Assembly (NCBI RefSeq): GCF_002858935.1 | Contig: NZ_PJRT01000024.1 | Span: forward strand, 62,001-126,000 | From: Pantoea endophytica | GTDB lineage: Bacteria; Pseudomonadota; Gammaproteobacteria; Enterobacterales; Enterobacteriaceae | Length of the DNA: 64,000 nt | Reading direction: 5' to 3' | In this document: positions 16,676 through 26,998 of the stretch, in pieces | Numbering within the stretch: position 1 is the stretch's first letter | Layout: the number at the start of each line of letters is the position of its first letter | Position numbers and translations under genes: made by a program | The notes under the pieces: model-generated | The model's input: only the letters and a program-made list of their open reading frames with translations | The model's database searches: none | What the model was told of the DNA's origin: nothing

Positions 16676-18427
16676 TCAATAACCTGCGCTTAAATCATCC
16701 ACTGAACGCGGATCCGATGCGCCATAACGCGTGCCGTCCGGCCCAATCATAATGCTCTGCGTGCTGCCCATCGCGGGCATCACTTTCACATGCTGGCCTT
16801 TGGCTTCCAGCAGGCGCAACGTATCCGGGCTGAAGCCTTTTTCCACGCGCAGCTGATCGGGCAACCATTGATGATGGAAGCGCGGTGCGTTGGTCGCTTC
16901 CGCTACGTTCATGCCGAAATCGATGCTGTTCACCACCATTTGCAGCACGGTGGTGATAATACGGCTGCCGCCTGGGCTACCGGTAACCAGCCAGGTTTTA
17001 ACGTCTTTTGCCACAATAGTAGGCGACATTGATGACAGCGGACGTTTAGCCGGTTGCACCGCGTTCGCCTCGCCGCCGACTAAGCCATAGACGTTTGGCG
17101 TACCCGGTTTGGCCGAGAAATCATCCATTTCATTGTTCATCAAGATGCCGCTTTGTCCGGCGACAATGCCGCTGCCGAAGTAAGTATTCAGCGTGTAAGT
17201 CACCGCGACCGCGTTGCCATCTTTATCCACCACAGAGAAGTGCGTGGTTTGATTGCTTTCATACGGCGCCAGTTTGCCCGGCTTGATCTCGCTGGATGGA
17301 CGCGCTTTATTGACGTCAATCTGCTGCGCCAGGGTTTTGGCGTAGGCTTTGCTGGTCAGCGCCTGCTGCGGCACTTTGACGAAATCAGGATCGCCAAGGT
17401 ATTCGGAACGGTCGGCGTAAGCGTATTTTTCCGCTTCCGCCATCACCTGCATCGCATCCGCGCTACCAAAGCCGAATTTTGTCAGGTCGAAGTTTTCCAG
17501 GATATTGAGGATCTGCACGATGTGAATCCCGCCGGACGATGGCGGCGGCATGGAGAACACTTCATAGCCGCGATAGGTGCCGCTCACCGGTTTACGTTCC
17601 ACCGCGCGATAGGCCGCCAGATCCTGCTTGCCGATCAGGCCGCCGTGCTGCGCCATTTCACCGGCAATTTCATCGGCGATTTTGCCTTTATAGAACGCAT
17701 CCGGCCCTTGCTGGGCGATCAGCTGCAGGCTACGCGCGAGGTTTTTCTGCACCAGACGTTCGCCCTTCTGATACGGCTTACCGTCGGCTTTGTAGAAAAT
17801 CGCGCGGCTGTTGTCGTGGTTGATCAGCGTCTCTTTGCCGTAGGTGGCGAGATCGTCGGCCAGCGCATCGTTCACTACGATACCGTCACGCGCCAGTTTG
17901 ATAGCAGGCGCCAGTAATGTGCTCAGCGGCAAGGTGCCGTATTTCTGCGCCGCCAGCGCAAAACCGGCCACGGTGCCCGGCGTGCCCGAGGCTAAATGAG
18001 AAGTGAGTGACAACTTACTGTCAGCGTTGCCCTGCTTATCAAGGAACATATCGCGTGACGCGCGCGCCGGTGCCATTTCGCGGAAGTCGATGGCGGTGGT
18101 GCGGCCCGATGCGGTACGTAGCAGCATAAAGCCCCCGCCGCCGAGGTTACCGGCCTGCGGATGCGTCACCGCCAGCGCGAAACCCACCGCAACGGCCGCA
18201 TCCACCGCGTTACCGCCCTGCTTAAGAATATCGACGCCGACTTCTGTCGCCATCGCATCCACCGATGCCACCATGCCATGTTTGGCTTTTACCGGGTGAA
18301 AGGTATCACTATCAACGCCATACGAAACCGGCGGCGCGTTGGCGGGCGCAGCGTGTGCGCCCTGCACCACGGTAAAACTCATCAATAATGCCCAGCCGAA
18401 CTGACGCACGTTGCCCTGTATCCTCAT
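16676..18427 (-). CDS. ggt: Gamma-glutamyltranspeptidase Ggt
   Basis: This periplasmic N-terminal-nucleophile hydrolase cleaves glutathione and other gamma-glutamyl compounds. It is 583 aa (E. coli 580) with a signal peptide ('FGWALLMSFTVVQGAHA'). The precursor cuts itself before Thr394 ('N-Q-TTHFSVVDKDGN'), which becomes the nucleophile of the small subunit. The substrate-site motifs 'PLSSMSPTIV' and 'TGSPGGSRIITTVLQ' are intact. It ends in 'DPRSVDDLSAGY', as in E. coli. An ERIC element lies 27 bp upstream of the start codon, possibly in its promoter region. Confidence 0.96.
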   Translation of the reverse strand: MRIQGNVRQFGWALLMSFTVVQGAHAAPANAPPVSYGVDSDTFHPVKAKHGMVASVDAMATEVGVDILKQGGNAVDAAVAVGFALAVTHPQAGNLGGGGFMLLRTASGRTTAIDFREMAPARASRDMFLDKQGNADSKLSLTSHLASGTPGTVAGFALAAQKYGTLPLSTLLAPAIKLARDGIVVNDALADDLATYGKETLINHDNSRAIFYKADGKPYQKGERLVQKNLARSLQLIAQQGPDAFYKGKIADEIAGEMAQHGGLIGKQDLAAYRAVERKPVSGTYRGYEVFSMPPPSSGGIHIVQILNILENFDLTKFGFGSADAMQVMAEAEKYAYADRSEYLGDPDFVKVPQQALTSKAYAKTLAQQIDVNKARPSSEIKPGKLAPYESNQTTHFSVVDKDGNAVAVTYTLNTYFGSGIVAGQSGILMNNEMDDFSAKPGTPNVYGLVGGEANAVQPAKRPLSSMSPTIVAKDVKTWLVTGSPGGSRIITTVLQMVVNSIDFGMNVAEATNAPRFHHQWLPDQLRVEKGFSPDTLRLLEAKGQHVKVMPAMGSTQSIMIGPDGTRYGASDPRSVDDLSAGY

Positions 18428-18454
18428 CCTGCCACCACCCTTTTAAAGTTATTT

Positions 18455-18579
18455 ATACCCTTCATACTTCAAGGTGCAGATGCGTTGGCTGCTCTCGTTC
18501 ACCCGAATCACTTACTTGTGTAAGCTCATCGGGACTCTCTCGTTTGCCGCCTTCCTGCGCCTTGAATTATTTTGGGTAT
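18455..18579. repeat. ERIC element 1
   Basis: The 125-bp element runs from ATACCCTTCATACTTC to TTTTGGGTAT. It carries the ERIC centre CACTTAC...GTAAGCTC with flanking complementary arms, in the form seen in Yersinia/Erwinia relatives. It lies between the divergent starts of ggt and yhhA, an unusual site for a repeat that is mostly found behind genes. Confidence 0.9.
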
Positions 18580-18756
18580 CCATTTGTTATTTATTGATGC
18601 AAGTGTTTGCAAACACGGTAAAAAGCGTAGCAGTAAGCTAAATTCGGCGCACTCCTGGATCATAGGTTTGTGATATCGCATAAACTTATGGCTGCAGCGC
18701 GTGTTGCCACTTTGGCAGCATCAGCACACAGCAGGCTGCATGAATGGAGGAAGACC

Positions 18757-19035
18757 ATGAACAAATGGCTAATTGTGATCGCAGCATTGCTGCCGTTAAG
18801 CAGCATGGCAAATACGTTGAACAGCACCAACGACCCGAACAAACCCGGCTTCAACCCGAGCCAGCAGCGGATGCAGTCGCAGATGCAGAATCAGCAGCAA
18901 CAGCAGAAGCTCAGGTTGCAGCAGAATCAGCAGCAGCAAAGTCAGGATGTCCAGCGCAAGGTGCAGGAACAGCGGGATAGCGCCCAGCAGCGGGTGATTC
19001 AGTCGCAGCCGGGCCAGAAACAGCAGCAGAACTAG
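18757..19035 (+). CDS. yhhA: Small Gln-rich exported protein YhhA (DUF2756)
   Basis: This 92-aa protein has a signal peptide ([18 protein letters not shown]) and a short '[22 protein letters not shown]' segment, followed by a glutamine-rich, probably helical tail. It corresponds to E. coli YhhA (146 aa), which lies next to ugpQ and ggt as here; this copy is shorter. The function is unknown. ATG 18757 has GGAGG six bases upstream. Its TAG overlaps the convergent TAG of ugpQ within the sequence CTAG. Confidence 0.85.
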   Translation: MNKWLIVIAALLPLSSMANTLNSTNDPNKPGFNPSQQRMQSQMQNQQQQQKLRLQQNQQQQSQDVQRKVQEQRDSAQQRVIQSQPGQKQQQN

Positions 19036-19775
19036 CGGAAGTCGGGACCGATAATATCGATGCGGTCGGTGCAGATAGCATCGACGCCCCAACTTAACAG
19101 CTCGCGCGCCCGCGCGGGCTGATTCACGGTATACACCAGAATATGCAGACCGGCCGCTTTCAGCTGCGCGGTGCGTTTGGCGTCGAGTAATTTGTGGTTG
19201 AGATGGATCGACACGCAATCCAGACGCGCGGTCAGCGCCTGCCAATCGTCGTGCCACTCATCCAGCAGCAACCCGCGCGGCAGTTCAGGTGCTGCCTCCA
19301 TCGCAGCCTCCAGCGCTGCGTAAGAGAAGGAGGAGAGCAGCGGTGCGGTTTGTCCTTGCCACAGTTCGCGTGCGGCCAGCGCCACATTGCGGCCAGTTTC
19401 CACATCCTGCCCGGTGGTGGGTTTGATCTCGATGTTCGCCATCATCTGATGCTGGCGACAACGCTCGGCCACTTCGCTCAGCAGCGCCAGCGGTTCGCCT
19501 TCGTAATCGCGGCTAAACCAGCCGCCGGCATCCAGCTGTGACAGCTTATGCCACGACAGCGCGCCCGCCACGCCCCAACCGTTGCTGGTGCGATCCAGCG
19601 TATCGTCGTGCAGCAGGAAAATCTGCTTATCTTGCGACAGCTTGGCATCAAACTCGATCATGGTGTGACCGTGCTGCGCGCCGACATCAATTGCCGCGAG
19701 GGTATTTTCCGGGGCCAGTTTGCCGCCGCCGCGATGCGCGACAATGTGCGGATAAGGCCAGTTGTGTTGACTCAT
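19032..19775 (-). CDS. ugpQ: Glycerophosphodiester phosphodiesterase UgpQ
   Basis: This cytoplasmic enzyme hydrolyses glycerophosphodiesters brought in by the Ugp importer to glycerol-3-phosphate and an alcohol. It is 247 aa, as in E. coli. Catalytic and metal-binding motifs are present: '[17 protein letters not shown]' (His-Arg and Glu), 'EFDAKLSQD...[10 protein letters not shown]' and 'IEIKPT'. ATG 19775 overlaps the ugpC stop (ATGA), suggesting translational coupling. It is the last gene of ugpBAECQ. Confidence 0.95.
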   Translation of the reverse strand: MSQHNWPYPHIVAHRGGGKLAPENTLAAIDVGAQHGHTMIEFDAKLSQDKQIFLLHDDTLDRTSNGWGVAGALSWHKLSQLDAGGWFSRDYEGEPLALLSEVAERCRQHQMMANIEIKPTTGQDVETGRNVALAARELWQGQTAPLLSSFSYAALEAAMEAAPELPRGLLLDEWHDDWQALTARLDCVSIHLNHKLLDAKRTAQLKAAGLHILVYTVNQPARARELLSWGVDAICTDRIDIIGPDFR

Positions 19776-20845
19776 TCCAGACGCTTTCCATAGGTTGAAT
19801 CGAAGAAGTGTAACGCATCTGACGGCAGATGCAGCCACAAGGTGCTGCCCGCCAGCGGGCGCTCGCTGTGTGGCAAACGGACCACCATGCGTGCGTTACC
19901 GATGCGGCCGTGCGCCAGATTGTCCGCGCCGAGCATCTCCAGCGTTTCAACCACCAGCGGAATGCCGCCCGCATCGCGGCTGCTGAGTTTAATGTGTTCG
20001 GGACGAATGCCGAGCGTCAGCAGGCGATTGGCCCATTTGGCTCTGCTCTCGCCCAGCAGCAAGCTGTTAAGCGCATCCAGCGTGAAACGCGTGCCGTCGC
20101 TGCTGATTTGCCCTGGCAGCAAATTCATGGCGGGCGCGCCGATAAACGAGGCAACAAACTGGCTGGCCGGACGCTTGTAGACTTCCACCGGCGTGCCCAC
20201 CTGCTCCACCACGCCTTTGTTCATGACCATCACGCGTTGCGCCAGCGTCATCGCTTCTACCTGGTCGTGCGTCACGTAGATGCTGGTGGTTTTCAGGCGG
20301 CGATGCAGCTGTTGCAGCTCAAGACGCATCTGCACGCGCAGGCGCGCATCCAGATTCGACAGCGGCTCATCAAACAGGAAAACCGCCGGTTCACGCACGA
20401 TAGCGCGCCCCATCGCCACGCGCTGACGCTGCCCGCCCGACAGCTCACGCGGGCGGCGATGCAGCAGATGATCCAGTTCGAGGCTGCGCGCGGCTTCCAT
20501 CACGCGCTGATCAATCTGCACTTTGCCCATGCCGCGAATTTTCAGGCCATACGCCATGTTTTCGCCCACCGTCATGTGCGGATAGAGCGCGTAGTTCTGG
20601 AACACCATGGCGATGCCGCGATCTTTCGGCTCCATGTGGGTGACGCGTTTGTCGTCGATGTAGATGTCGCCCGACGATACGCGCTCAAGGCCCGCCACCA
20701 TGCGCAGCAGCGTCGATTTACCGCAGCCGGAAGGGCCGACCATCACCATAAATTCGCCATCGTTAATGGTGATATTCAGGGGCTGAATGATCTGATTTTT
20801 TCCGTCGTACGATTTGGTAACGGTCTGAAGGGTTACGCCTGCCAT
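19772..20845 (-). CDS. ugpC: sn-glycerol-3-phosphate importer ATPase UgpC
   Basis: This 357-aa ATPase of the Ugp ABC importer has Walker [10 protein letters not shown], signature [15 protein letters not shown], Walker [14 protein letters not shown], and a C-terminal TOBE/regulatory domain like MalK. It begins directly after ugpE (no gap) and overlaps ugpQ by four bases. In E. coli UgpC is inhibited when phosphate is ample. The same protein can often serve maltose import, which is of note because no mal genes are in this window. Confidence 0.95.
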   Translation of the reverse strand: MAGVTLQTVTKSYDGKNQIIQPLNITINDGEFMVMVGPSGCGKSTLLRMVAGLERVSSGDIYIDDKRVTHMEPKDRGIAMVFQNYALYPHMTVGENMAYGLKIRGMGKVQIDQRVMEAARSLELDHLLHRRPRELSGGQRQRVAMGRAIVREPAVFLFDEPLSNLDARLRVQMRLELQQLHRRLKTTSIYVTHDQVEAMTLAQRVMVMNKGVVEQVGTPVEVYKRPASQFVASFIGAPAMNLLPGQISSDGTRFTLDALNSLLLGESRAKWANRLLTLGIRPEHIKLSSRDAGGIPLVVETLEMLGADNLAHGRIGNARMVVRLPHSERPLAGSTLWLHLPSDALHFFDSTYGKRLE

Positions 20846-21691
20846 TTATTTATCACTCTCTACCAGGCCACGCACAAACGCACGTTGCATCACGAGTACC
20901 ACCACCACCGGTGGAATCAGGGTTAATAACATTGCCGCCATCACTTCATTCCACTGCGTAGGCCCGCCGCTGCTGTTGATCATGCTTTTCACTCCGGCGA
21001 CGGCGGTGCTGAGGCTGGCATCGTTGATGATCAGCAGCGGCCACAGATATTGGTTCCAGCCGTAGATAAAGGTGATCACGAAGAGCGCGGCGAGATTGGT
21101 TTTGGACAGCGGTAACACAATGTCCCAGAAGAAGCGCATCGGGCTGGCACCGTCGATACGCGCCGCCTCAATCAGCTCGTCCGGCAGTGACATAAAGAAC
21201 TGACGGAACAGGAAAGTGGCCGTCGCCGATGCCATCAGCGGCAGCGTTAAGCCGCTGTAGCTGTCGAGCATATTCAGCGTCGAAATCACTTCCACCGTTG
21301 GGAAAATACGCACTTCGACCGGCAGCATCAGGGTGATGAAAATCAGCCAGAAAAACAGCGAGCGCAGCGGGAAGCGGAACCACACCAGCGCGAAGGCGGA
21401 GAGCATCGAGACGCTGATTTTGCCAATGGTGATGCCGAGCGCCATCAGCAGGCTGTTGAGCATCATCATGCCAAATGCCGGGCCGTTGCCATTCACGCCA
21501 TGCGTCCAGATCCGCGCGATGTTCTCCCACAAATGCGTACCCGGCAGCAGCGTCATCGGCACCTGATACACCGCCTCGTTATCCAGCGTCGCCGCGACAA
21601 AAGCGATGTAGAGCGGGAACAGAATGGTCAGCACGCCCAGCACCAGCAAGGTATGGCTGAAGATGTCCAGCCCGCGTCGATTCTCAATCAT
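20846..21691 (-). CDS. ugpE: sn-glycerol-3-phosphate importer permease UgpE
   Basis: This 281-aa inner-membrane permease has the same length as in E. coli, with six helices and the EAA loop '[25 protein letters not shown]'. It pairs with UgpA. The start overlaps the ugpA stop by four bases (ATGA type), and its stop abuts the ugpC start. Confidence 0.95.
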   Translation of the reverse strand: MIENRRGLDIFSHTLLVLGVLTILFPLYIAFVAATLDNEAVYQVPMTLLPGTHLWENIARIWTHGVNGNGPAFGMMMLNSLLMALGITIGKISVSMLSAFALVWFRFPLRSLFFWLIFITLMLPVEVRIFPTVEVISTLNMLDSYSGLTLPLMASATATFLFRQFFMSLPDELIEAARIDGASPMRFFWDIVLPLSKTNLAALFVITFIYGWNQYLWPLLIINDASLSTAVAGVKSMINSSGGPTQWNEVMAAMLLTLIPPVVVVLVMQRAFVRGLVESDK

Positions 21692-22575
21692 TGGTATTGC
21701 ACCTTACGCTCGACAAAGCGGAATTGCAGGATAGTCAGGCCAATCACCAGCAGCATCAACACCACCGATTGCGCGGCGGAGGAAGAGAGATCCAGCCCGG
21801 TGAAGCCTTCGCGATAGATTTTGTAGATCAGCGTGGTGGTGGCCTGTACTGGCCCGCCGCCAGTGGCGGCATCGATCACCGGGAAGGTATCGAAGAAGGC
21901 ATACACCAGATTGACCACCAGCAGGAAAAAGCTCACCGGCGTAATCAGCGGCAGGGATAAATTGAAGAAGCGACGCACCGGACCGGCGCCATCGATCGCC
22001 GCCGCTTCCACCAGCGATTTGGGAATCGACTGCAGCGCGGCAAAGAAAAACAGGAAGTTGTAGCTCATTTGCTGCCAGATCGACGCCAGCACAATCAGGA
22101 ACATCGCCTGACCGCTGTTTTGCGCGTAGTTCCAGTTGTAGCCCATTTGGTTCAGCAGATGGCTGAACAAACCGAGGCCCGGATTAAACAGGAACATCCA
22201 CAGCACCGCCGCTACTACCGGCGCCACCGCGTATGGCAGCAGCAGCAAGGTTTGGTAAAGCTTGCGCAGGCGAATCACGTAATCCACCAGCGCCGCCAGC
22301 AGCAGGGAAAAGGTCATACCGCAAATCGTGACCAGCGCACTGAATTCAATGGTGGTCCAAAAGGACGCCAGATAGTACTCGTCGCTGAACAGGCGTTTAA
22401 AGTTCGCCATTCCGACGAATGTGCTGGAGATGCCAAAAGGATCAATGCTTTGCAGCGAATACCACAAGGCTTCACCGGCTGGCCACAGAAAGAAGATGGC
22501 CGTGATCACCAGTTGCGGCAGCAGCAGCAAATAGGGCAGAAAACGGGAGCGAAATACCGGGCGCGATGAGGACAT
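21688..22575 (-). CDS. ugpA: sn-glycerol-3-phosphate importer permease UgpA
   Basis: This 295-aa permease has the same length as E. coli UgpA, with six helices and the EAA loop '[25 protein letters not shown]'. It is separated from ugpB by 63 bp that hold a stable hairpin. This suggests that ugpB, which encodes the abundant binding protein, is expressed more than the membrane part. Confidence 0.95.
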   Translation of the reverse strand: MSSSRPVFRSRFLPYLLLLPQLVITAIFFLWPAGEALWYSLQSIDPFGISSTFVGMANFKRLFSDEYYLASFWTTIEFSALVTICGMTFSLLLAALVDYVIRLRKLYQTLLLLPYAVAPVVAAVLWMFLFNPGLGLFSHLLNQMGYNWNYAQNSGQAMFLIVLASIWQQMSYNFLFFFAALQSIPKSLVEAAAIDGAGPVRRFFNLSLPLITPVSFFLLVVNLVYAFFDTFPVIDAATGGGPVQATTTLIYKIYREGFTGLDLSSSAAQSVVLMLLVIGLTILQFRFVERKVQYQ

Positions 22576-22599
22576 AGCAGGCTCAATCCAGGAGAAAAA

Positions 22600-22628
22600 T
22601 CGGGGCGAACGCCAGGCGTCGGCCCCGA
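22600..22628 (-). other. Hairpin between ugpB and ugpA
   Basis: Outer arms TCGGGGC / GCCCCGA (7 bp) enclose an inner 5-bp stem ACGCC / GGCGT. It lies just after the ugpB stop. It probably stabilises the ugpB message or attenuates downstream genes. No T-run follows. Confidence 0.55.
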
Positions 22629-22638
22629 GATAACAGCG

Positions 22639-23955
22639 TTACTTCACTTGCTGCTCAAAACGGCGCAGCAGTTCGTTACCGCGTTTCACAGCGTTATCCA
22701 GCGCGGCTTGCGGCGCCTGTTTGCCGGTCCACACGCCTTCCAGCTCTTCGTCCACGATGGTACGAATCTGTGGCATGTTGCCCAGACGCATGCCTTTGGT
22801 GAACGGCAGCGGATCTTTGTTCAGCATCTGACGCGTAGCGATGTCTGCGCCGGGGTTCTTGTCATAGAAGCCCTGTTGCTTAGTCAGTTCGTATGCGGCG
22901 GTGGTGATAGGCAGGTAACCGGTTTTCTGATGCCATTCGGCAGCGATTTCCGGCTGTGCGAGGAACTTCATGAACTCCGCCGCGCCTTTGTAGGTGTTGG
23001 CATCTTTGCCTTTCATCACCCACAGGCTCGCGCCGCCAATGATGGCGTTTTGCGGTGCATTTGGAACGGTTTCATCGTACGGCATCATGCCAACGCCGAA
23101 GTTAAATTTGGCGTAGTGTTTGATATCGGCCAGCGAACCGGACGACGCGGTGGTGATGCCGCAATCGCCGTTATAAAACTTGGCGGTGGATTCATCTTTG
23201 CGGCCGAAGTAGGTGAAATCCCCCTTCTTGTTCATCGCTTCCAGCATTTCGATATGGCGCACCTGCACCGGCTTGTTGAATTCAAGTACAGCATCGGTAC
23301 CGTCAAAGCCGTTATTTTTGGTGGCGACCGGCAGCGCATGCCAGGCGCTGAAGTTTTCAATCTGAATCCAGCCCTGCCAGCCGCTGGCGTAACCGCAGGT
23401 CAGGCCCGCTTTGCGCAGCGCTTCGGCGTCTTTCGCCAGCTCCTGCCAGGTTTTTGGTGGCTGATCCGGGTTCAGACCGGCTTTTTTGAACGCATCTTTG
23501 TTGTAATACAGTACCGGCGTGGAGCTGTTGAACGGCTGCGAGATCAGCTGGCCTTTGCTGTCGCTGTAGTAACCGGCAACGGCTGGCACGAACTGTTTCG
23601 GATCCATCTGCACGCCGGCGTCTTTAAACACCTGGTTGACCGGGACGATAGCTTTTGACGCCATCATGGTCGCCGTACCGACTTCATACACCTGCAGCAG
23701 CGCAGGCGCTTTACCGGCGCGCACTGCCGCGATACCCGCTGCTAAGCTCTGCTCGTAGTTGCCTTTGTAAGTCGGAACGATTTTGTAATCGGGATGAGCC
23801 TGGTTAAAACGTTGTGCCAGAGAATCAACTTCTTTGCCTAACTCGCCTTCCATTGAGTGCCAGAAAGGGATCTCAGTTGCAGCCAGCGCATTACCGCTGA
23901 GCGCCAGGCCGAGCACGACACTCAACAGGCGGGGACGAAGCGTAAAAGCGGACAT
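22639..23955 (-). CDS. ugpB: sn-glycerol-3-phosphate-binding protein UgpB
   Basis: This 438-aa periplasmic binding protein (E. coli 438 aa) delivers glycerol-3-phosphate and glycerophosphodiesters to UgpAE-C. Signal peptide: residues about 1-25 ('[16 protein letters not shown]'). The mature part starts '[26 protein letters not shown]' as in the family. It is first gene of the operon, preceded by four phased PhoB repeats, so the operon should respond to phosphate starvation. A long open frame on the opposite strand is a shadow. Confidence 0.96.
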   Translation of the reverse strand: MSAFTLRPRLLSVVLGLALSGNALAATEIPFWHSMEGELGKEVDSLAQRFNQAHPDYKIVPTYKGNYEQSLAAGIAAVRAGKAPALLQVYEVGTATMMASKAIVPVNQVFKDAGVQMDPKQFVPAVAGYYSDSKGQLISQPFNSSTPVLYYNKDAFKKAGLNPDQPPKTWQELAKDAEALRKAGLTCGYASGWQGWIQIENFSAWHALPVATKNNGFDGTDAVLEFNKPVQVRHIEMLEAMNKKGDFTYFGRKDESTAKFYNGDCGITTASSGSLADIKHYAKFNFGVGMMPYDETVPNAPQNAIIGGASLWVMKGKDANTYKGAAEFMKFLAQPEIAAEWHQKTGYLPITTAAYELTKQQGFYDKNPGADIATRQMLNKDPLPFTKGMRLGNMPQIRTIVDEELEGVWTGKQAPQAALDNAVKRGNELLRRFEQQVK

Positions 23956-24030
23956 AAGGTTTTTCCTGTGCTGTTAAGTACGCGCGAATGCGCGCATTTT
24001 TTAGTTCGCGACGTAACATGACACGGGGAA

Positions 24031-24070
24031 ATGACGGATTAATAACAGGTTTATGACGGGGATGTGACAG
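24031..24070 (-). promoter_or_regulatory. Four-repeat Pho box of ugpB
   Basis: On the minus strand CTGTCAC, CCGTCAT, CTGTTAT and CCGTCAT follow each other at exact 11-bp steps, i.e. two adjacent Pho boxes. They end 75 bp upstream of ugpB. E. coli ugpB is a known PhoB-activated gene. Confidence 0.88.
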
Positions 24071-24104
24071 GTGGGTTGGTAATGAAAACTGAGCTAATTC
24101 GTGC

Positions 24105-24243
24105 GTGCTCGCTGTCCCCCTCCTCGGTCCTCCCCCATTAATGGGGGAGGAAGATGCTGCCATATGTTCGTTCTGAAGCTGCATGTGGCAGCATCTCCTT
24201 CCCCCGCTAGCGGGGGAAGGCCGGGATGGGGGACAGCGAGCAC
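24105..24243. repeat. 139-bp long inverted-repeat element
   Basis: The outer arms GTGCTCGCTGTCCCCC and GGGGGACAGCGAGCAC are perfectly complementary. They enclose two perfect internal palindromes (22 bp at 24129-24150, CCTCCCCCAT/ATGGGGGAGG; 24 bp at 24197-24220, CCTTCCCCCGCT/AGCGGGGGAAGG). A further complementary pair, AGATGCTGCCA / TGGCAGCATCT, closes the centre. The whole can fold into a branched hairpin. It lies between the ugpB promoter and the end of livF. No transposase is present; it is a MITE-like or REP-like element. Confidence 0.8.
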
Positions 24244-24247
24244 CAAC

Positions 24248-24961
24248 TTACGCGCCTAAATACGCACTCCGCACTGCTTCGTTGGACAGCAACGCTTCGC
24301 CGCTGTCCTCCAGCACCACGTGGCCGTTCTCTAGCACATAGCCGCGATCTGCCAGCTTCAGCGCCTGGTTGGCGTTCTGCTCGACGAGGAAGATGGTCAT
24401 GCCCTCTTTACGCAGCTGCTCAATGGTGTCGAAGATCTGCTGAATGATAATCGGCGCCAAACCCAACGACGGCTCATCCAGCAGCAGCAAACGCGGCTGG
24501 CTCATCAACGCGCGACCAATCGCCAGCATCTGCTGCTCACCGCCAGACATGGTGCCCGCGCGCTGTGCTTTACGTTCTGCCAGCCGTGAAAACAGCTGAT
24601 AAACGCGATCGATACGCTCCAGATACTGCTGACGCGTGGCGAAAAAACCGCCCATCGCCAGGTTCTCTTCCACCGTCATGCGCGAAAACACCCGACGGCC
24701 TTCCGGCACGATGGCAATCGCTTCACGCATGATTTTCGCGGTTTGCCAGTCGGTGATTGTTTTACCATCAAAGGTGATGGTGCCGCTGGTGGCGCGTGGT
24801 TCGCCACACAAAGTGCCGAGCAACGTGGTTTTACCCGCGCCGTTGGCACCGATCAGCGTGACGATTTCACCCTGATTGATGTGCAGATTAATGTTGTGCA
24901 GCGCCTGAATCGGACCGTAATGGGCGCTGACATTCTGCAAAGTTAAAATCGGGTTTGCCAT
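24248..24961 (-). CDS. livF: Branched-chain amino acid importer ATPase LivF
   Basis: One of the two ATPases of the LIV importer, 237 aa as in E. coli. Walker A GANGAGKTT, signature MSGGEQQMLAIGRAL, Walker B LLLLDEPSLGLAP. I chose the ATG at 24961 with GAGG seven bases upstream; an in-frame GTG 12 bp earlier lies inside the end of livG. It is the last gene of livKHMGF and is followed by the 139-bp inverted repeat. Confidence 0.95.
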   Translation of the reverse strand: MANPILTLQNVSAHYGPIQALHNINLHINQGEIVTLIGANGAGKTTLLGTLCGEPRATSGTITFDGKTITDWQTAKIMREAIAIVPEGRRVFSRMTVEENLAMGGFFATRQQYLERIDRVYQLFSRLAERKAQRAGTMSGGEQQMLAIGRALMSQPRLLLLDEPSLGLAPIIIQQIFDTIEQLRKEGMTIFLVEQNANQALKLADRGYVLENGHVVLEDSGEALLSNEAVRSAYLGA

Positions 24962-24962
24962 G

Positions 24963-25730
24963 TTACGCCTCACCTAAATAAGCACGGATCACATCCGGAT
25001 TGTTACGCACCTGTTCCGGCGTGCCGTTAGCCAGCGGCGTTCCCTGATTCACCACGTAAATGCGGTCAGAAATGCCCATCACCAGCTTCATATCGTGTTC
25101 AATCAGCAGCACGGCAACCTTGTGCTCACCGCGCAGTTCGGCGATCAGCTCATCAAGTTCGTGCGTTTCACGCGGGTTAAGACCCGCCGCCGGTTCATCC
25201 AGCATCAGGATTTCCGGACGCGTCACCATGCAGCGCGCAATCTCCAGACGACGCTGCTGACCGTAAGCAAGGTTACCCGCCTGACGGTTAGCCAGATCCA
25301 GCAAACCGATGCGTTCAAGCCAGGTTGCCGCGCGATCCAGCGCTTCGCTCTCACCGCGACGGAAAGCCGGGGTTTTGAACAAGCCGGAGAACACGCCGCT
25401 TTTCAGGTGCTGATGTTGTGCCACCAGCAGGTTCTCAATCACCGTCATTTCACGGAACAAACGCACATGCTGGAAGGTACGCACAATGCCCATGCGCGCA
25501 ATCTTCTGGCCTGGCAAACCTTGCAGTTGTTGATCGCGCAGTTTGATGGTGCCGCCGGTCGGTTTGTAGAAACCGGTCAGGCAGTTGAACACCGTGGTTT
25601 TACCGGCACCGTTCGGGCCAATCAGCGAAACAATTTCCTGTGGATGCAGCTCAAGCGCCACGTTGTTGACGGCTAACAGGCCGCCGAAGCGCATCATCAG
25701 GCCTTCAACGGCTAATAAAGGCTGACTCAT
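24963..25730 (-). CDS. livG: Branched-chain amino acid importer ATPase LivG
   Basis: Second ATPase of the LIV importer, 255 aa as in E. coli. Walker [10 protein letters not shown], signature region '[15 protein letters not shown]' (the variant typical of LivG), Walker [14 protein letters not shown]. Its start overlaps the livM stop by four bases; livF starts one base after its stop. Confidence 0.95.
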   Translation of the reverse strand: MSQPLLAVEGLMMRFGGLLAVNNVALELHPQEIVSLIGPNGAGKTTVFNCLTGFYKPTGGTIKLRDQQLQGLPGQKIARMGIVRTFQHVRLFREMTVIENLLVAQHQHLKSGVFSGLFKTPAFRRGESEALDRAATWLERIGLLDLANRQAGNLAYGQQRRLEIARCMVTRPEILMLDEPAAGLNPRETHELDELIAELRGEHKVAVLLIEHDMKLVMGISDRIYVVNQGTPLANGTPEQVRNNPDVIRAYLGEA

Positions 25731-26998
25731 GCCTGCTCTCCTTGTTTACTGCTTTTCATCTTCAGATGCGGACGTTTCATCGGCAGCAGACCTTGCGGAC
25801 GCCAGATCATCATCAGCACCATCAAACCGCCGAGCACCAGCATGCTGTACTCGTTCAAATCACGCATCAGCTCGCGTGATACCACCAGCAGAATCGCTGC
25901 AAGGATCACTGCCAGCTGCGAACCCATGCCGCCCAACACCACAATCGCCAGCACAAAGGCAGATTCGACGAAGGTGAAGGATTCCGGGCTGACGAAGCCC
26001 TGACGAGCGGCGAACAGCGTCCCCGCGAAGCCGGCGAACACGGCGCTGATGGTGAAAGCGGTCAGCTTGATGCGCGTTGGGCTCAGGCCGAGCGAACGGC
26101 AGGCGATCTCATCTTCACGCAGCGCTTCCCACGCGCGGCCCAGCGGCATACGCAGCAAACGGTTGATCACAAACAGCGTCAGCACCACCAGCAGCAGCGC
26201 CACCAGATAGAGGAAAATCACGCGGTCGCTGGGATCGTATTTCAGGCCGAAGAAATCGTGGAAAGTGCTCCAGCCGCCTTCACTGACGCGGCGGCCAAAC
26301 TCCAGACCAAACAGACTTGGCTTGGGAATCTGCGCGATGCCGTTCGGGCCGCCGGTGATCGCGGTATTATTCAGCAGCAGAATACGCACGATTTCACCGA
26401 AGCCGAGCGTGACGATCGCCAGATAGTCACCGCGCAGGCGCAGCACCGGGAAGCCGAGCATCAGGCCAAACGCACCGGCGACTAAACCGGCCAGCGGCAG
26501 ACTTTCCCAGAAACCAAAACCGTAATAGTGATTAAGCAACGCGAAGGTGTAAGCGCCGATGGCGTAGAAACCGCCGTAGCCCAGCACCAGCAAACCAGAC
26601 AAACCCACCACCACGTTCAATCCGAGCCCGAGCATTACGTAGATCAGTGTCAGCGTGGCGATATCGACGCTGCCGCGCGAGACCAGAAACGGCCAGATAA
26701 CGGCGGCGGCAATCACCAGCGCCATCAACAGCTTCTGCTTTGGCGTTGATCCATCAAAACCCGGCAGAACAAAACCTTTGCCGCTGCGTTTGAATTTACC
26801 CTGCACCAGCGGACGCAGCAGCTGGAAGACAAACACCACCGCACAACCCACGAAGATCCAGTTCCAGCGCACCGCGCCCGCATTGGCGACCACCAGTTTG
26901 GTGCCGTCCAGATCGAGGCGCACGCCCATAAAGAAAGTAGCGAGAATCAGCAACATCACCGTGGAGATCACGGCGTTGACCAAACCGAGGCGTTTCAT
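25727..26998 (-). CDS. livM: Branched-chain amino acid importer permease LivM
   Basis: This 423-aa inner-membrane permease (E. coli 425) has an extended N-terminal membrane part followed by the conserved core '[36 protein letters not shown]' and the loop '[24 protein letters not shown]'. It partners LivH. It overlaps livH and livG by four bases each. Confidence 0.95.
   Translation of the reverse strand: MKRLGLVNAVISTVMLLILATFFMGVRLDLDGTKLVVANAGAVRWNWIFVGCAVVFVFQLLRPLVQGKFKRSGKGFVLPGFDGSTPKQKLLMALVIAAAVIWPFLVSRGSVDIATLTLIYVMLGLGLNVVVGLSGLLVLGYGGFYAIGAYTFALLNHYYGFGFWESLPLAGLVAGAFGLMLGFPVLRLRGDYLAIVTLGFGEIVRILLLNNTAITGGPNGIAQIPKPSLFGLEFGRRVSEGGWSTFHDFFGLKYDPSDRVIFLYLVALLLVVLTLFVINRLLRMPLGRAWEALREDEIACRSLGLSPTRIKLTAFTISAVFAGFAGTLFAARQGFVSPESFTFVESAFVLAIVVLGGMGSQLAVILAAILLVVSRELMRDLNEYSMLVLGGLMVLMMIWRPQGLLPMKRPHLKMKSSKQGEQA

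Noticed and set aside
19829..20926. 365-aa open frame on the plus strand opposite ugpC
   Set aside because: Gln/His/Arg-rich antisense shadow of ugpC; no recognisable motif.
22648..23658. 336-aa open frame on the plus strand opposite ugpB
   Set aside because: Complete overlap with ugpB, a shadow frame without start signals.
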